Origin: Halomonas sp. GD1P12 | Lineage (GTDB): Bacteria > Pseudomonadota > Gammaproteobacteria > Pseudomonadales > Halomonadaceae | Assembly: GCF_025725645.1 (NCBI RefSeq) | Contig: NZ_CP107007.1 | Span: forward strand, 3,596,001-3,660,000 | Length of the DNA stretch: 64,000 nt | Direction of reading: 5' to 3' | Part shown: piece after piece, positions 10,369 through 18,315 of the stretch | Numbering within the stretch: position 1 is the stretch's first letter | How the letters are laid out: each line of letters opens with the position of its first letter | Notes under the pieces: generated by a model | What the model saw: the letters and a program-made list of their open reading frames with translations, nothing else | The model's database searches: none | What the model was told of the DNA's origin: nothing | Translations under genes and position numbers: made by a program

Positions 10369-10773
10369 ATGAAAAAACTGACCGCCACCGCCGCTATCGC
10401 CCTTGCCCTCGTTTCCGGTTCTGCCTTCGCCGCAATTGACAGCGCCGATCAACCGAACAGCTCGAGCGTTTCACATATCGAGTCGCGCAACGCCTCCGTC
10501 GAGCAGGTCATCGCCAAGAACAGCGGCGTGGGCCTGCCGATCACCAGCGCCGACTCTCACATCGCCAACACCCACAACGCGATCTCGCTTGACCAGCTAC
10601 ACGCCCGCAACGGCGCAACCGGTGAGCAGACCATCAACGCCGATCTGGACGCCACTGGTACTGCCAGCGTCAAACAGAGCCACAACGCTGCGCTGACCAA
10701 GGATCTGCTGCAGGCGCGTAACGGTGCCACTGGCGAGCAGACCATCAATGCCGACACTCAGCGTACCCTGTAA
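10369..10773 (+). CDS. Secreted small protein with internal repeats, function unknown
   Basis: I do not recognise this 134-residue protein. It starts with a Sec signal peptide (MKKLTATAAIALALVSGSAFA, cleavage after AFA). The mature part is hydrophilic and cysteine-free. It contains an exact 14-residue repeat, ARNGATGEQTINAD, at residues 79-92 and 116-129 (period 37), each copy preceded by HNA...L, and a degenerate third copy, SRNASVEQVIA, near 39. The Asn/Gln/Gly-rich repeats are loosely reminiscent of amyloid or adhesin subunits, but spacing and residues do not match curlin. The gene is monocistronic: AT-rich DNA lies upstream and strong terminators downstream. Confidence 0.8.
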   Translation: MKKLTATAAIALALVSGSAFAAIDSADQPNSSSVSHIESRNASVEQVIAKNSGVGLPITSADSHIANTHNAISLDQLHARNGATGEQTINADLDATGTASVKQSHNAALTKDLLQARNGATGEQTINADTQRTL

Positions 10774-10814
10774 GCACTGTTTTTAAAGACTGTTTTAAAG
10801 ATTGCTTTCAGGTA

Positions 10815-10844
10815 CAAAAAACCCCACCGATCGGTGGGGTTTTG
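10815..10844. terminator. Bidirectional terminator between repeat protein and cytochrome c gene
   Basis: A perfect palindrome (ACCCCACCGA/TCGGTGGGGT, 10821-10840) is flanked by A6 on the left and T4 on the right, so it can end transcription arriving from either side. Confidence 0.85.
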
Positions 10845-10853
10845 CGTTGATCA

Positions 10854-10878
10854 GGGTGCCCCACGGGGCACCCTTTTT
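10854..10878 (+). terminator. Second tandem terminator after the repeat protein
   Basis: GGGTGCCC pairs with GGGCACCC (10854-10873, loop CACG) and is followed by five Ts. It lies 13 nt beyond the first terminator. Tandem terminators suggest a highly transcribed upstream gene. Confidence 0.8.
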
Positions 10879-10925
10879 CATGGCTTACTTTTCATGACTT
10901 TGTTTTCATGACTTGGAAAAACCGG

Positions 10926-12239
10926 TCAGTCGTCGATGACCGGCGCGCTGGTCACGCGGTCTTCCGGCAGCTCGTCGCGCACCTCCGCTACGGCGCTGGC
11001 GCTCACCGCTCCCGCGTCGTTGCCCCAGGCCCCGCGCACGAACGTGGCAAGCTCGGCCACCTCGTCGTCGGACAGGCGCCAGGCGAAGTCCGGCATGGCC
11101 AGCGCTTCCGGGCGCTGCTCCGTGGAGGGCAGCCGGGCTCCGGCGAGGATCACCCGGATCATGCCGGTTGGGTCGTCGGCGTTGACCATCGAGCTTCCCG
11201 ACAGGCTCGGGAACACCTGGGAGGCGCCGCGGCCGTTGGAGAAGTGGCAGGCGTTGCAGTTATCCAGATAGAGCCGCGCGCCCAGATCGTTTTCCACGTC
11301 CGCCCGCGTGAGCATGGCATCGGTTTCGTCGACCTGCGCGTCGGTGATCAGAGGGCGGTCGCCGTGACTTCCCAGTCCGTTCAGGTAGGCGGCGATCGCC
11401 TGCAAATCGCTCTCATTGAGGTGCGAGGTGCTGTGCGCCACCACCGACGTCATCTCGCCGGCCACGGCGCTTTCGTCGTTACGCCCGGTGGCGAGGTAAT
11501 CGACGATGGCCTGATCGTCCCAGCGCTCGATGGCGCTGCCGCCGTCGCCGCTGCCGCGCAGGCTCGGCGCGTACCAGCCCTCCAGCACCTCGCCGGCAAG
11601 GAACGCGTCGTCGCTATCATCCAGCGCCTTCTCCTGGAAGAAGAGCCCGCGCTCGGTGTGGCAACTGCCGCAGTGGCCAAGCCCCTGAACCAGATAGGCG
11701 CCGCGGTTCTGCTCGTCGCTGCGCTCGGGGTCCGGTGAGAACGTCTCATCGTTGGTAAACAGCCAGTCCCAAAGCCCGATGCCCCAGCGCTGGTTGAACG
11801 GAAAGCTCAGGTCCGTGCGCTCAGGGGTATGCTCGACCGGCGCCACGCCTTCCATGAAGTAGGCGTAGAGCGCGTCGATATCCTCATCGGTGATCAGCGA
11901 ATAGGAGGGGTACGGCATGGCCGGATAAAGGTGCTTGCCATCGGCGCGCTCGCCCTGCCTGAGGGCGGCGGCGAACTCGTCGCGGCTATAGTTGCCGATG
12001 CCGGTTTCCGGGTCTGGGGTGATGTTGGTCGAGTAAATGGCGCCAAAGGGGCTCTCCACGCCCAAACCGCCGGCGAAGGGCTCACCGCCGGGGGCGGTAT
12101 GACACGCCACGCAGTCGCCGGCGCGCGCCAGATATTCGCCGCGGCTGATCACGTCGTCATCGAACGCGAGGCTTGCGGTGGTGACGCTCAAAAGGCCAAC
12201 GCCGACCAGCCCCTGGCGCCATTTTACGGTGTGCTTCAT
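10926..12239 (-). CDS. Tri-haem cytochrome c subunit of a GMC-type dehydrogenase
   Basis: This periplasmic electron-transfer subunit has 437 residues, a Sec signal peptide (1-25, ending SLA) and three haem c sites: CVACH (43-47), CGSCH and CNACH. It resembles the cytochrome subunits of membrane alcohol, gluconate, sorbitol and fructose dehydrogenases, which pass electrons to ubiquinone. The start is preceded by AAGGAGAG with ideal spacing. It lies 11 nt after the GMC flavoprotein gene, so the three minus-strand genes form one complex. The substrate cannot be read from sequence. Confidence 0.9.
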   Translation of the reverse strand: MKHTVKWRQGLVGVGLLSVTTASLAFDDDVISRGEYLARAGDCVACHTAPGGEPFAGGLGVESPFGAIYSTNITPDPETGIGNYSRDEFAAALRQGERADGKHLYPAMPYPSYSLITDEDIDALYAYFMEGVAPVEHTPERTDLSFPFNQRWGIGLWDWLFTNDETFSPDPERSDEQNRGAYLVQGLGHCGSCHTERGLFFQEKALDDSDDAFLAGEVLEGWYAPSLRGSGDGGSAIERWDDQAIVDYLATGRNDESAVAGEMTSVVAHSTSHLNESDLQAIAAYLNGLGSHGDRPLITDAQVDETDAMLTRADVENDLGARLYLDNCNACHFSNGRGASQVFPSLSGSSMVNADDPTGMIRVILAGARLPSTEQRPEALAMPDFAWRLSDDEVAELATFVRGAWGNDAGAVSASAVAEVRDELPEDRVTSAPVIDD

Positions 12240-12250
12240 GGTCGCTCTCC

Positions 12251-14023
12251 TTAGGCTTGAACCAGCGGGCCGGGGTTGGGCAGGTACTGCTCGCGGATTG
12301 CCTTCGCCGACCAGTAGGTCAGTGCACCGACCAGCCCCGTCGGGTTGTACTGCAGGTTCTGCGGAAAGGCGCTGGCGCCCATCACGAACACGTTGTGTAC
12401 GTCCCAGCTCTGCAGGTAGCGGTTGAGCGCGCTGGATGAGGGATCGGTGCCCATGATCGCTCCGCCCACGTTGTGCGTGGTCTGGTAGGGGCGAACGTCG
12501 TAGCGCGTATCGAAGTCCTTGAAGGAGAGCCGATAGTCGTCCGGGCCCAGCGCCTTTGAAAGCGTATCGATCTTCTGTTTCATGAACTGGGTCATGCGCA
12601 CATCGTTGGCCTTCCAGTCGAAGGTCATGCGCATCAACGGCCGGCCGTGATCGTCGGTATAGTTGGGGTCGAGATCCAGGTAGCAGTCGCGGTAGGCCAT
12701 GTTGCTGCCGTGGGAGCCAATCGACATGACGTGGCCGTAGGTCTCCTGCACCGCCTGCTTCCACCCTTCGCCCCAGCTTGGCGCGCCGGCACGCAGCGGC
12801 ATGTTGCGAATCGGCTGGCCGTTAGTCATCGCGGCGTTGATGTAGGAGCCGCCGATGAAGCCTTCCTGAGCGAAGTCGATCTGCTCGACGCCGAAGTCGT
12901 TGATCACCTCGCCGTTGCCACCGGCACCGATGAAGGGGTTGAACTCCTTGTCGCGGAAATAGAGCGAAGAGCCGCCGTTCATCTGATAGGCGTAGTTCTT
13001 GCCGACTACGCCGTCGCCGGTTTCCGGGTTGTAGGGCGTGCCGATACCGGACACCAGCATCAGGTGCACGTTGTGCAGCGAGTACGCGCCCAGTATCACC
13101 AGATCCGCCGGCTGGAAGACCTCGTTGCCTTCCGGGTCGATATAGGTCACGCCGGTGGCGCGCTCTTTGTTGCTGTCGAGCTCCACGCGCAGCACTTCGC
13201 TCTGGGTGCGGTAGGAGAAATTCTCGCGGCGCTTGAGCGCGCCCAGAATGCAGGTCTGCGGCGAGGACTTGGAGTAGTTCAAGCAGCCGTAGCGCTCGCA
13301 GAAACCGCAGAAGTTACACGGGCCGAGCTGCATACCGTAAGGGTTGGTGTAGGCAACAGAGGCATTGGCGGCGGGCAGCGGGAAGGGATGATAGCCTTCG
13401 CTTCGTGCGACATCGGCGAACAGCGTATCGTTATAGGTCCGCGCCAGCGGCGGCATGGGGTACTCGTCGGAGCGCCAGCCTTCGAACGGGTTGCCTCCCG
13501 CCTGAATCTCGCCGTTCAGGTTGCCCGCCTTGCCGGAGATACCCGCCACTTTCTCGAAGAAGTCGAAAAAGGGCTCGAGCTCATCGTAGCTGACGCCGTA
13601 GTCCTGAATCGTCATTTCATCGGGAATGATGTCAGCGCCGAAGTTCTCCTCGACGTAGCTTTTCAGGCGCAATTCCTGGGGCTGGGGCCGCCAGGTGTGG
13701 CCGTTCCAGTGGGTGCCGGCGCCGCCGACGCCGTCACCGGGCAGAAACGAGCCCAACTGACGATAAGGCACCGCCATGTCGCCCACGTTGTGGCGCACGG
13801 TCAGCGTGCTTTTCGCCGGGCGCTGCATCAGCTTGTAGCGCACCCCGTAAGTGAGCTCGTCGGCCATTTTCGGGTAGGCGAAATCCGGTACCGTGTCGCG
13901 GTCTTCGCCGCGCTCGAGCGCCAGCACGTTCAAGCCTGCGTCGGTCAATTCCATGCCCATGATCGCACTGGTCCAGCCAAAGCCGACCAGCACGACGTCT
14001 ACGGGTGATTCTGTACGTGCCAT
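12251..14023 (-). CDS. GMC-family FAD dehydrogenase, large subunit
   Basis: This is the catalytic flavoprotein of the heterotrimeric dehydrogenase (gluconate 2-dehydrogenase/sorbitol dehydrogenase type). The 590-residue protein has an N-terminal FAD fold, VLVGFGWTSAIMGMEL, and a cysteine cluster near 240, CNFCGFCERYGC. Such a cluster is compatible with the iron-sulfur centre reported for related FAD-dependent glucose dehydrogenases. The C-terminal GMC signature region contains GTDPSSSALN and an Asn-His pair at THNVGGAIMG. It has no signal peptide of its own and is presumably co-exported with the Tat-signal small subunit. Partners on both sides argue against choline dehydrogenase (BetA). Confidence 0.88.
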   Translation of the reverse strand: MARTESPVDVVLVGFGWTSAIMGMELTDAGLNVLALERGEDRDTVPDFAYPKMADELTYGVRYKLMQRPAKSTLTVRHNVGDMAVPYRQLGSFLPGDGVGGAGTHWNGHTWRPQPQELRLKSYVEENFGADIIPDEMTIQDYGVSYDELEPFFDFFEKVAGISGKAGNLNGEIQAGGNPFEGWRSDEYPMPPLARTYNDTLFADVARSEGYHPFPLPAANASVAYTNPYGMQLGPCNFCGFCERYGCLNYSKSSPQTCILGALKRRENFSYRTQSEVLRVELDSNKERATGVTYIDPEGNEVFQPADLVILGAYSLHNVHLMLVSGIGTPYNPETGDGVVGKNYAYQMNGGSSLYFRDKEFNPFIGAGGNGEVINDFGVEQIDFAQEGFIGGSYINAAMTNGQPIRNMPLRAGAPSWGEGWKQAVQETYGHVMSIGSHGSNMAYRDCYLDLDPNYTDDHGRPLMRMTFDWKANDVRMTQFMKQKIDTLSKALGPDDYRLSFKDFDTRYDVRPYQTTHNVGGAIMGTDPSSSALNRYLQSWDVHNVFVMGASAFPQNLQYNPTGLVGALTYWSAKAIREQYLPNPGPLVQA

Positions 14024-14025
14024 GC

Positions 14026-14730
14026 TTATCCCCTCTCGCCGTTAAGGCTGACCGGCCCCAGCGGGTACTCGACGTTGTGCTGGTCCACCCATTCGCGATA
14101 CGACGCGCGTGCCCCGGGGAAACCGATGAACTTCCAGGACGCCATGTGTTTGTTGCCGCCGTGGATGGGGTCGGCAAAATAGCCTTCCTTGGTGTTTTGC
14201 AGCAGCATGTCGAAAAAGTAGCTGCCCCGCATCGACGCCATCTCGATCTCGCCGTCCTGGAGCTGGGTCAGAACCTGGTCGCGGGCGGCGTCATCGAGCG
14301 CGGCGAATGCGGCGTCGTGGCGGTCCTGGCAGAAGTCGTTCACCGCCGCGATCCCTTCGCGATACATCTCACGCGGGGTCAGCGGGATCTGATGGCCAAA
14401 GAGCGCCGGCACGTCATCGGGGAAGGGCCCCTTCATGTACCAGTCGGCGGCGTGGCCGAAGCCCCCTTCCATCTGGCGGTCGATGAAGATCGGTACGTTG
14501 GTATCGAGCGCGCCGGGGCCGGGGCCTTGACCTGGAATCAAGCGATCGCAGGCGGCGATGATGAAATCCCATTCGGCGGCCTCGAAAAAGGCGGGTTGGT
14601 AATCGGTTAGCTGCTGCGGGGGCTCATCGGCAAAAGCGGTCAGCGATACGCCGCTGCCGATGGTGACGGCGGGGATCCCCGTCAGCGCTCCCTTCATGAA
14701 CCGACGTCGCGATGCGTCTTTTAGGCTCAC
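14026..14730 (-). CDS. Gluconate 2-dehydrogenase subunit 3-like Tat-exported small subunit
   Basis: This 234-residue protein starts with a twin-arginine signal (SRRRFMKGALTG, about 1-33). It matches the small-subunit family of membrane-bound FAD sugar/gluconate dehydrogenases, which helps the cofactor-loaded flavoprotein cross the membrane. The start is GTG at 14730 with AGGAGA 4 nt upstream. It ends 2 nt before the GMC gene begins, giving the order small subunit, flavoprotein, cytochrome c. It is first in the operon, so its promoter lies in the AT-rich 14731-14820 segment. Confidence 0.85.
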   Translation of the reverse strand: MSLKDASRRRFMKGALTGIPAVTIGSGVSLTAFADEPPQQLTDYQPAFFEAAEWDFIIAACDRLIPGQGPGPGALDTNVPIFIDRQMEGGFGHAADWYMKGPFPDDVPALFGHQIPLTPREMYREGIAAVNDFCQDRHDAAFAALDDAARDQVLTQLQDGEIEMASMRGSYFFDMLLQNTKEGYFADPIHGGNKHMASWKFIGFPGARASYREWVDQHNVEYPLGPVSLNGERG

Positions 14731-14874
14731 GGTCTCTCCTTGCTCATTGCGTCGTGGGTCAGCGGTATTCTGGTTCTTTTAATAGCCCCATTTTAATATA
14801 GATCTTGCTAATTAGCTTATTAACCAAGTCGTGATTGCCCTGCGCCCGCCCGCCCAAACGGGTGCTTTGAACGT

Positions 14875-14898
14875 AAAACGCCCGGCTGGCACCGGGCG
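14875..14898 (-). terminator. Terminator downstream of mscL
   Basis: A 7-bp stem (CGCCCGG / CCGGGCG, loop of 6) is followed on the minus strand by TTTT. It lies about 115 nt after the mscL stop. Confidence 0.6.
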
Positions 14899-15011
14899 AA
14901 CAATGGATTACAACTTTAGTCTAATACCGAAAAATACTACCGAACATGTGGCAGGGCGTTACGGGCCAGCCGTCTCGCACTGATGGGCATAATCATTCAA
15001 TCCACCCTTTT

Positions 15012-15509
15012 TTATGGCGCCATCGACTCCGGGGCGGGGCTTTCATCAGGCGCTTTCAACGAGGAGGTGCAGTGCCCACAGCGGCTCGCCTTGATCGGTA
15101 CGGTCATGAAGCAGTAGGGGCAGGACTTCTCCACCGGGCTTTTGGGCGCTTCGACCTCTTCGCGCTTGAGCCGGTTGATGGTGCGCACCAGCATGAAGAC
15201 CACGAAGGCGACGATGGTGAAGCTGATCACCGCGTTGAGAAACAGCCCGATGTTGAGCGTCACCGCCCCCGCCTGCTGAGCGGCGCTTAACGTAAGATAC
15301 GGCCCGGCCACCGCGCCTTCGCGCAGCACGATAAAGATATTGGAGAAGTCGATGCCGCCGACCAGCAAACCAATGATCGGATTCATGATATCCGCCACCA
15401 GCCGCTGAACGATGAGCGTAAACGCGCCACCGATGATGATCCCCACCGCCATATCGATCACGTTGCCTTTAACGGCGAACTCGCGAAACTCCTTGAAAAA
15501 TCCCGACAT
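15012..15509 (-). CDS. mscL: Large-conductance mechanosensitive channel with C-terminal zinc ribbon
   Basis: MscL releases solutes when the inner membrane is stretched by hypo-osmotic shock. The protein has 165 residues against about 136 in E. coli. The N-terminal helix and TM1 (FKEFREFAVKGNVIDMAVG) and TM2 (about 84-108) are standard. After the usual charged helix, the extra 35 residues contain C130-x2-C133 and C144-x2-C147, a probable zinc ribbon. The function of this tail is unknown. A hypo-osmotic valve fits a bacterium that accumulates betaine. Confidence 0.95.
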   Translation of the reverse strand: MSGFFKEFREFAVKGNVIDMAVGIIIGGAFTLIVQRLVADIMNPIIGLLVGGIDFSNIFIVLREGAVAGPYLTLSAAQQAGAVTLNIGLFLNAVISFTIVAFVVFMLVRTINRLKREEVEAPKSPVEKSCPYCFMTVPIKASRCGHCTSSLKAPDESPAPESMAP

Positions 15510-15852
15510 TTCAGCACTCCCTTTTTTGATGACTTATGAGCATATAACTTTTCGAGCCTAAAACCTGCAGGCTCAATAACTTACGAAAGCGACATGCGGT
15601 GTTCAAAATACGTTGCATTTTTTCTGCAAGTGCGAGAAAACCTTATTTTTACGCTTTCAAAGCGACACCGAGCGTTTCATTTACGACAGCTCGCGCATCG
15701 TATACAAGATTGCTTTGTCAGTATAAGTGGCATTCGTGCCACTATGCAGATTGGTGGCTTAAACGCTCATTCGGGGAGCATAACAACACGCCAGTAACCC
15801 ATACCTATAACAAGAAAAACTCCAGACGTTTCGGTGATAGAGGTACCAGACC
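15510..15852. other. Divergent mscL-gbdR intergenic region
   Basis: This 343-bp non-coding stretch is AT-rich and must carry promoters for both mscL (leftward) and the GbdR-type regulator (rightward). It contains the palindrome at 15726-15743. Short open frames here have no ribosome sites and no recognisable product. Confidence 0.5.
15726..15743. promoter_or_regulatory. Palindrome upstream of gbdR
   Basis: AGTGGCA-TTCG-TGCCACT is a perfect 7-bp inverted repeat about 110 bp upstream of the regulator start. It could be an operator or a small hairpin. The binder is unknown. Confidence 0.4.
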
Positions 15853-16992
15853 ATGACATCCGATCAAATCACATCCTGCGCCCCCGCAGGTCGCCCCAGA
15901 GCACCGCAAACACTGGGTTTTCTGCTGTTGGACAACTTTACCCTGATCTCTTTGGCCTCGGCGATCGAACCCTTGCGCATGGCCAACCAGTTGGCCGGCC
16001 GCGAACTCTATCGCTGGTATACGCTGACTCAGGACGGCGCCTCGGTACGCGCAAGCGATGGCCTCAACGTGACGCCGGACGCCGCCATGCAGGCGCCGCT
16101 CGCCTTCGACTGGGTCATCGTTTGCGGCGGCGTTGCCCCTCAGCATAGTGTCAGCCGCGAGCACATCCACTGGCTACAGACCCAGGCGCGTCAGTTAAAG
16201 CATCTGGGGGCGATCTGCACCGGCAGTTGGGCGCTGGCCAAAGCGGGGCTTCTGGATCACTACGAAACCAGTATTCACTGGGAGTGTCTGGCCTCTGTTC
16301 AGGAAGCCTTCCCGAAAATCGTGCTCACCACCAAGCTCTTCTCCATCGACCGCGACCGTTTCACCGCCTCCGGCGGCACCGCGCCGCTCGACATGATGCT
16401 CAACCTGATCGCCCACGATCACGGCAAGGCGCTCTCGGCGGGCATTTCGGAGATGTTCATCTACGAGCACATGCGCAACGAACAGGACCAGCAGCGCGTG
16501 CCGCTCAAGCACGTGCTCGGCACTACCCAGCCCAAGCTTCTGGATATCGTGGCGCTGATGGAGTCCAACCTCGAGGAGCCCCTGGAGCTCAACGAGCTGG
16601 CAAGCTACGTGGACGTCTCAAGGCGTCAGCTCGAGCGGCTTTTCCAGCGCTACCTGCACTGCTCGCCGTCGCGCTACTACTTGAAGCTTAGACTGGTGCG
16701 CGCGCGCCAGCTTCTGAAACAAACGTCGCTTTCGATCATCGAGATCGCCTCGGTATGCGGCTTCGTCTCGACGCCCCACTTCTCCAAGTGCTACCGCGAG
16801 TGCTTTGGCATTCCGCCCAGAGACGAGCGCCTGGGCTCGCAGTCGCGCCAGACGCCGCAGATCAAGAACGCGCCTCTGATGCAGCACTGGGGCGTGGAAC
16901 CTGCCGGGAGCGAGCCTACCTCGAGCGCGCTTCTGGCGCTGGCCTACGCCCAGGGCGAACCGACGTTTGCCAGCGTGCCGCTTGTGAACTGA
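15853..16992 (+). CDS. gbdR: GbdR-type regulator (GlxA/AraC family) of betaine catabolism
   Basis: In Pseudomonas, GbdR senses glycine betaine and dimethylglycine and activates gbc, dgc, sox, glyA and related genes. This 379-residue protein has the same two parts: an N-terminal DJ-1/PfpI-like class I amidotransferase fold (about 18-190, with FDWVIVCGG and AICTGSWALAKAGLL) and a C-terminal AraC helix-turn-helix pair (about 230-325, with LNELASYVDVSRRQLERLF and IIEIASVCGFVSTPHFSKCY). It faces the dipeptidase-like/dgc operon. The ligand assignment is by family and context. Confidence 0.88.
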   Translation: MTSDQITSCAPAGRPRAPQTLGFLLLDNFTLISLASAIEPLRMANQLAGRELYRWYTLTQDGASVRASDGLNVTPDAAMQAPLAFDWVIVCGGVAPQHSVSREHIHWLQTQARQLKHLGAICTGSWALAKAGLLDHYETSIHWECLASVQEAFPKIVLTTKLFSIDRDRFTASGGTAPLDMMLNLIAHDHGKALSAGISEMFIYEHMRNEQDQQRVPLKHVLGTTQPKLLDIVALMESNLEEPLELNELASYVDVSRRQLERLFQRYLHCSPSRYYLKLRLVRARQLLKQTSLSIIEIASVCGFVSTPHFSKCYRECFGIPPRDERLGSQSRQTPQIKNAPLMQHWGVEPAGSEPTSSALLALAYAQGEPTFASVPLVN

Positions 16993-17023
16993 TCCACCCC
17001 GAAAACTTTTAAAACTTCGCAAG

Positions 17024-17047
17024 AGCGGCCCGCGCGGCCGCTTTTTT
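17024..17047 (+). terminator. Terminator after gbdR
   Basis: AGCGGCC pairs with GGCCGCT (loop CGCGC) at 17024-17042 and is followed directly by a T run to 17047. It separates gbdR from the dgc operon. Confidence 0.85.
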
Positions 17048-17132
17048 GTGCGCGCCCGTTGGCTTGGAGCCGCGCGGTTTCCTTCTGGCGACAGCACGCC
17101 ATACCGTTTAATCGCCCACTTTGCTACGCGCG

Positions 17133-17157
17133 CGACGCGCTCATGACGCAGCGTGAC
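17133..17157 (+). promoter_or_regulatory. Weak candidate GbdR site upstream of the dgc operon
   Basis: CGAC (17133) and TGAC (17154) are spaced 21 bp apart, about 90-115 bp upstream of the dipeptidase-like start, with a third GAC between them. The spacing matches the stronger sites at 31872 and 34696 but the sequence match is poor. Confidence 0.3.
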
Positions 17158-17247
17158 GCTTTTGGAATTTTCGTCGTCGTTTCCAGGAGCAGCGCGACCC
17201 CGGCCCAGCGCTATGCTCCCCGTCATGGACAACCCTGGAGCCTCGTT

Positions 17248-18225
17248 ATGACCCCTTCTGAATTGCACCAAGACGCCATCGTCATCGACGGTCTGATCAT
17301 CGCCAAATGGAACCGCGAGCTGCTGGAAGACATGCGCCGTGGCGGCCTGACCGCGGCCAACTGTACCGTCTCGGTGTGGGAAGGGTTCAAGGCCACCGTC
17401 GATAACATCGTCGCCTCCAACAAGCTGATGGACGAGTGCAGCGACCTGGTCCGCCCGGTGCGCACCACGCGCGACATCACCCGCGCCAAGGAAGAGGGCA
17501 AGACCGGCATCATCTATGGCTTCCAGAACGCCCACGCGTTCGAGGACCAGATCGGCTACGTCGAAGTGTTCAAGCAGCTCGGCGTGGGCATCGTACAGAT
17601 GTGCTACAACACCCAGAACCTGGTGGGTACCGGCTGCTACGAGCGTGACGGCGGGCTATCGGGCTTTGGTCGCGAGATCGTCGCCGAGATGAACCGCGTG
17701 GGCATGCTGTGCGATCTTTCCCACGTCGGCGCGAAAACCTCCGAGGAAGTCATTCTCGAGTCCAAAAAGCCGGTGTGCTACTCCCACTGCCTGCCGTCGG
17801 GCCTCAAGGAGCACCCGCGCAACAAGTCCGACGAAGAGCTCAAGTTCATCGCCGACCACGGCGGCTTCGTCGGCGTGACCATGTTCACCCCGTTCTTGAA
17901 GAAAGGTGTCGACTCCACCATCGACGACTACTGCGAGGCGATCGAGTACATCATGAACATCGTCGGCGAAGACGCCATCGGCATCGGCACCGACTTCACC
18001 CAGGGCCACGACCAGAACTTCTTCGAGTGGCTGACCCACGACAAGGGCTACGCCCGCCGCCTGACCAACTTCGGCAAGATCATCAACCCGGAAGGCATCC
18101 GCACCATCGGCGAGTTCCCCAACCTGACCGAGGCGCTCTTGAAGCGTGGCCTGAGCGAGTCCCAGGTGCGCAAGATCATGGGCGAGAACTGGGTGCGCAC
18201 GCTGAAGGACGTGTGGGGCGAGTAA
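17248..18225 (+). CDS. M19 membrane-dipeptidase-like protein of the dgc cluster, metal ligands missing
   Basis: This 325-residue protein has the fold signatures of peptidase family M19, but key zinc ligands differ. The DGHxD motif reads D14-G-L16-I-I18, and the bridging glutamate position is Q93 in GFQNAH. The later histidines (H159 in LSHVG, H180 in YSHCL) and the aspartate in GIGTDF (249) remain. Ordinary dipeptidase activity is therefore doubtful. A homologous gene (PA5396) sits at the head of the dgc cluster of Pseudomonas aeruginosa, so a role linked to betaine or dimethylglycine use is likely but undefined. The ATG at 17248 follows GGAG; the frame stays open upstream to 17059 without a better start. 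Confidence 0.85.
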   Translation: MTPSELHQDAIVIDGLIIAKWNRELLEDMRRGGLTAANCTVSVWEGFKATVDNIVASNKLMDECSDLVRPVRTTRDITRAKEEGKTGIIYGFQNAHAFEDQIGYVEVFKQLGVGIVQMCYNTQNLVGTGCYERDGGLSGFGREIVAEMNRVGMLCDLSHVGAKTSEEVILESKKPVCYSHCLPSGLKEHPRNKSDEELKFIADHGGFVGVTMFTPFLKKGVDSTIDDYCEAIEYIMNIVGEDAIGIGTDFTQGHDQNFFEWLTHDKGYARRLTNFGKIINPEGIRTIGEFPNLTEALLKRGLSESQVRKIMGENWVRTLKDVWGE

Positions 18226-18315
18226 CGATTTCAAACGGGGCGAGTCGATTCAAAAAAGCGCCGCCCCCATGACCCTCTCTTGTTTGAACAAGTACAAGTT
18301 TTAAGGATGACCACC

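Noticed and set aside
10369..10773. Repeat protein as a curli subunit (CsgA/CsgB).
   Set aside because: The repeat period (37) and residues do not match the curlin repeat, and no csg genes are nearby.
12251..14023. GMC flavoprotein as choline dehydrogenase BetA, given the betaine genes nearby.
   Set aside because: The Tat small subunit and tri-haem cytochrome partners and the cysteine cluster fit a membrane gluconate/sorbitol-type dehydrogenase, not BetA.
15594..15856. Short open frames in the mscL-gbdR gap.
   Set aside because: No ribosome site, atypical composition and no recognisable protein; the region is better explained as promoter DNA.
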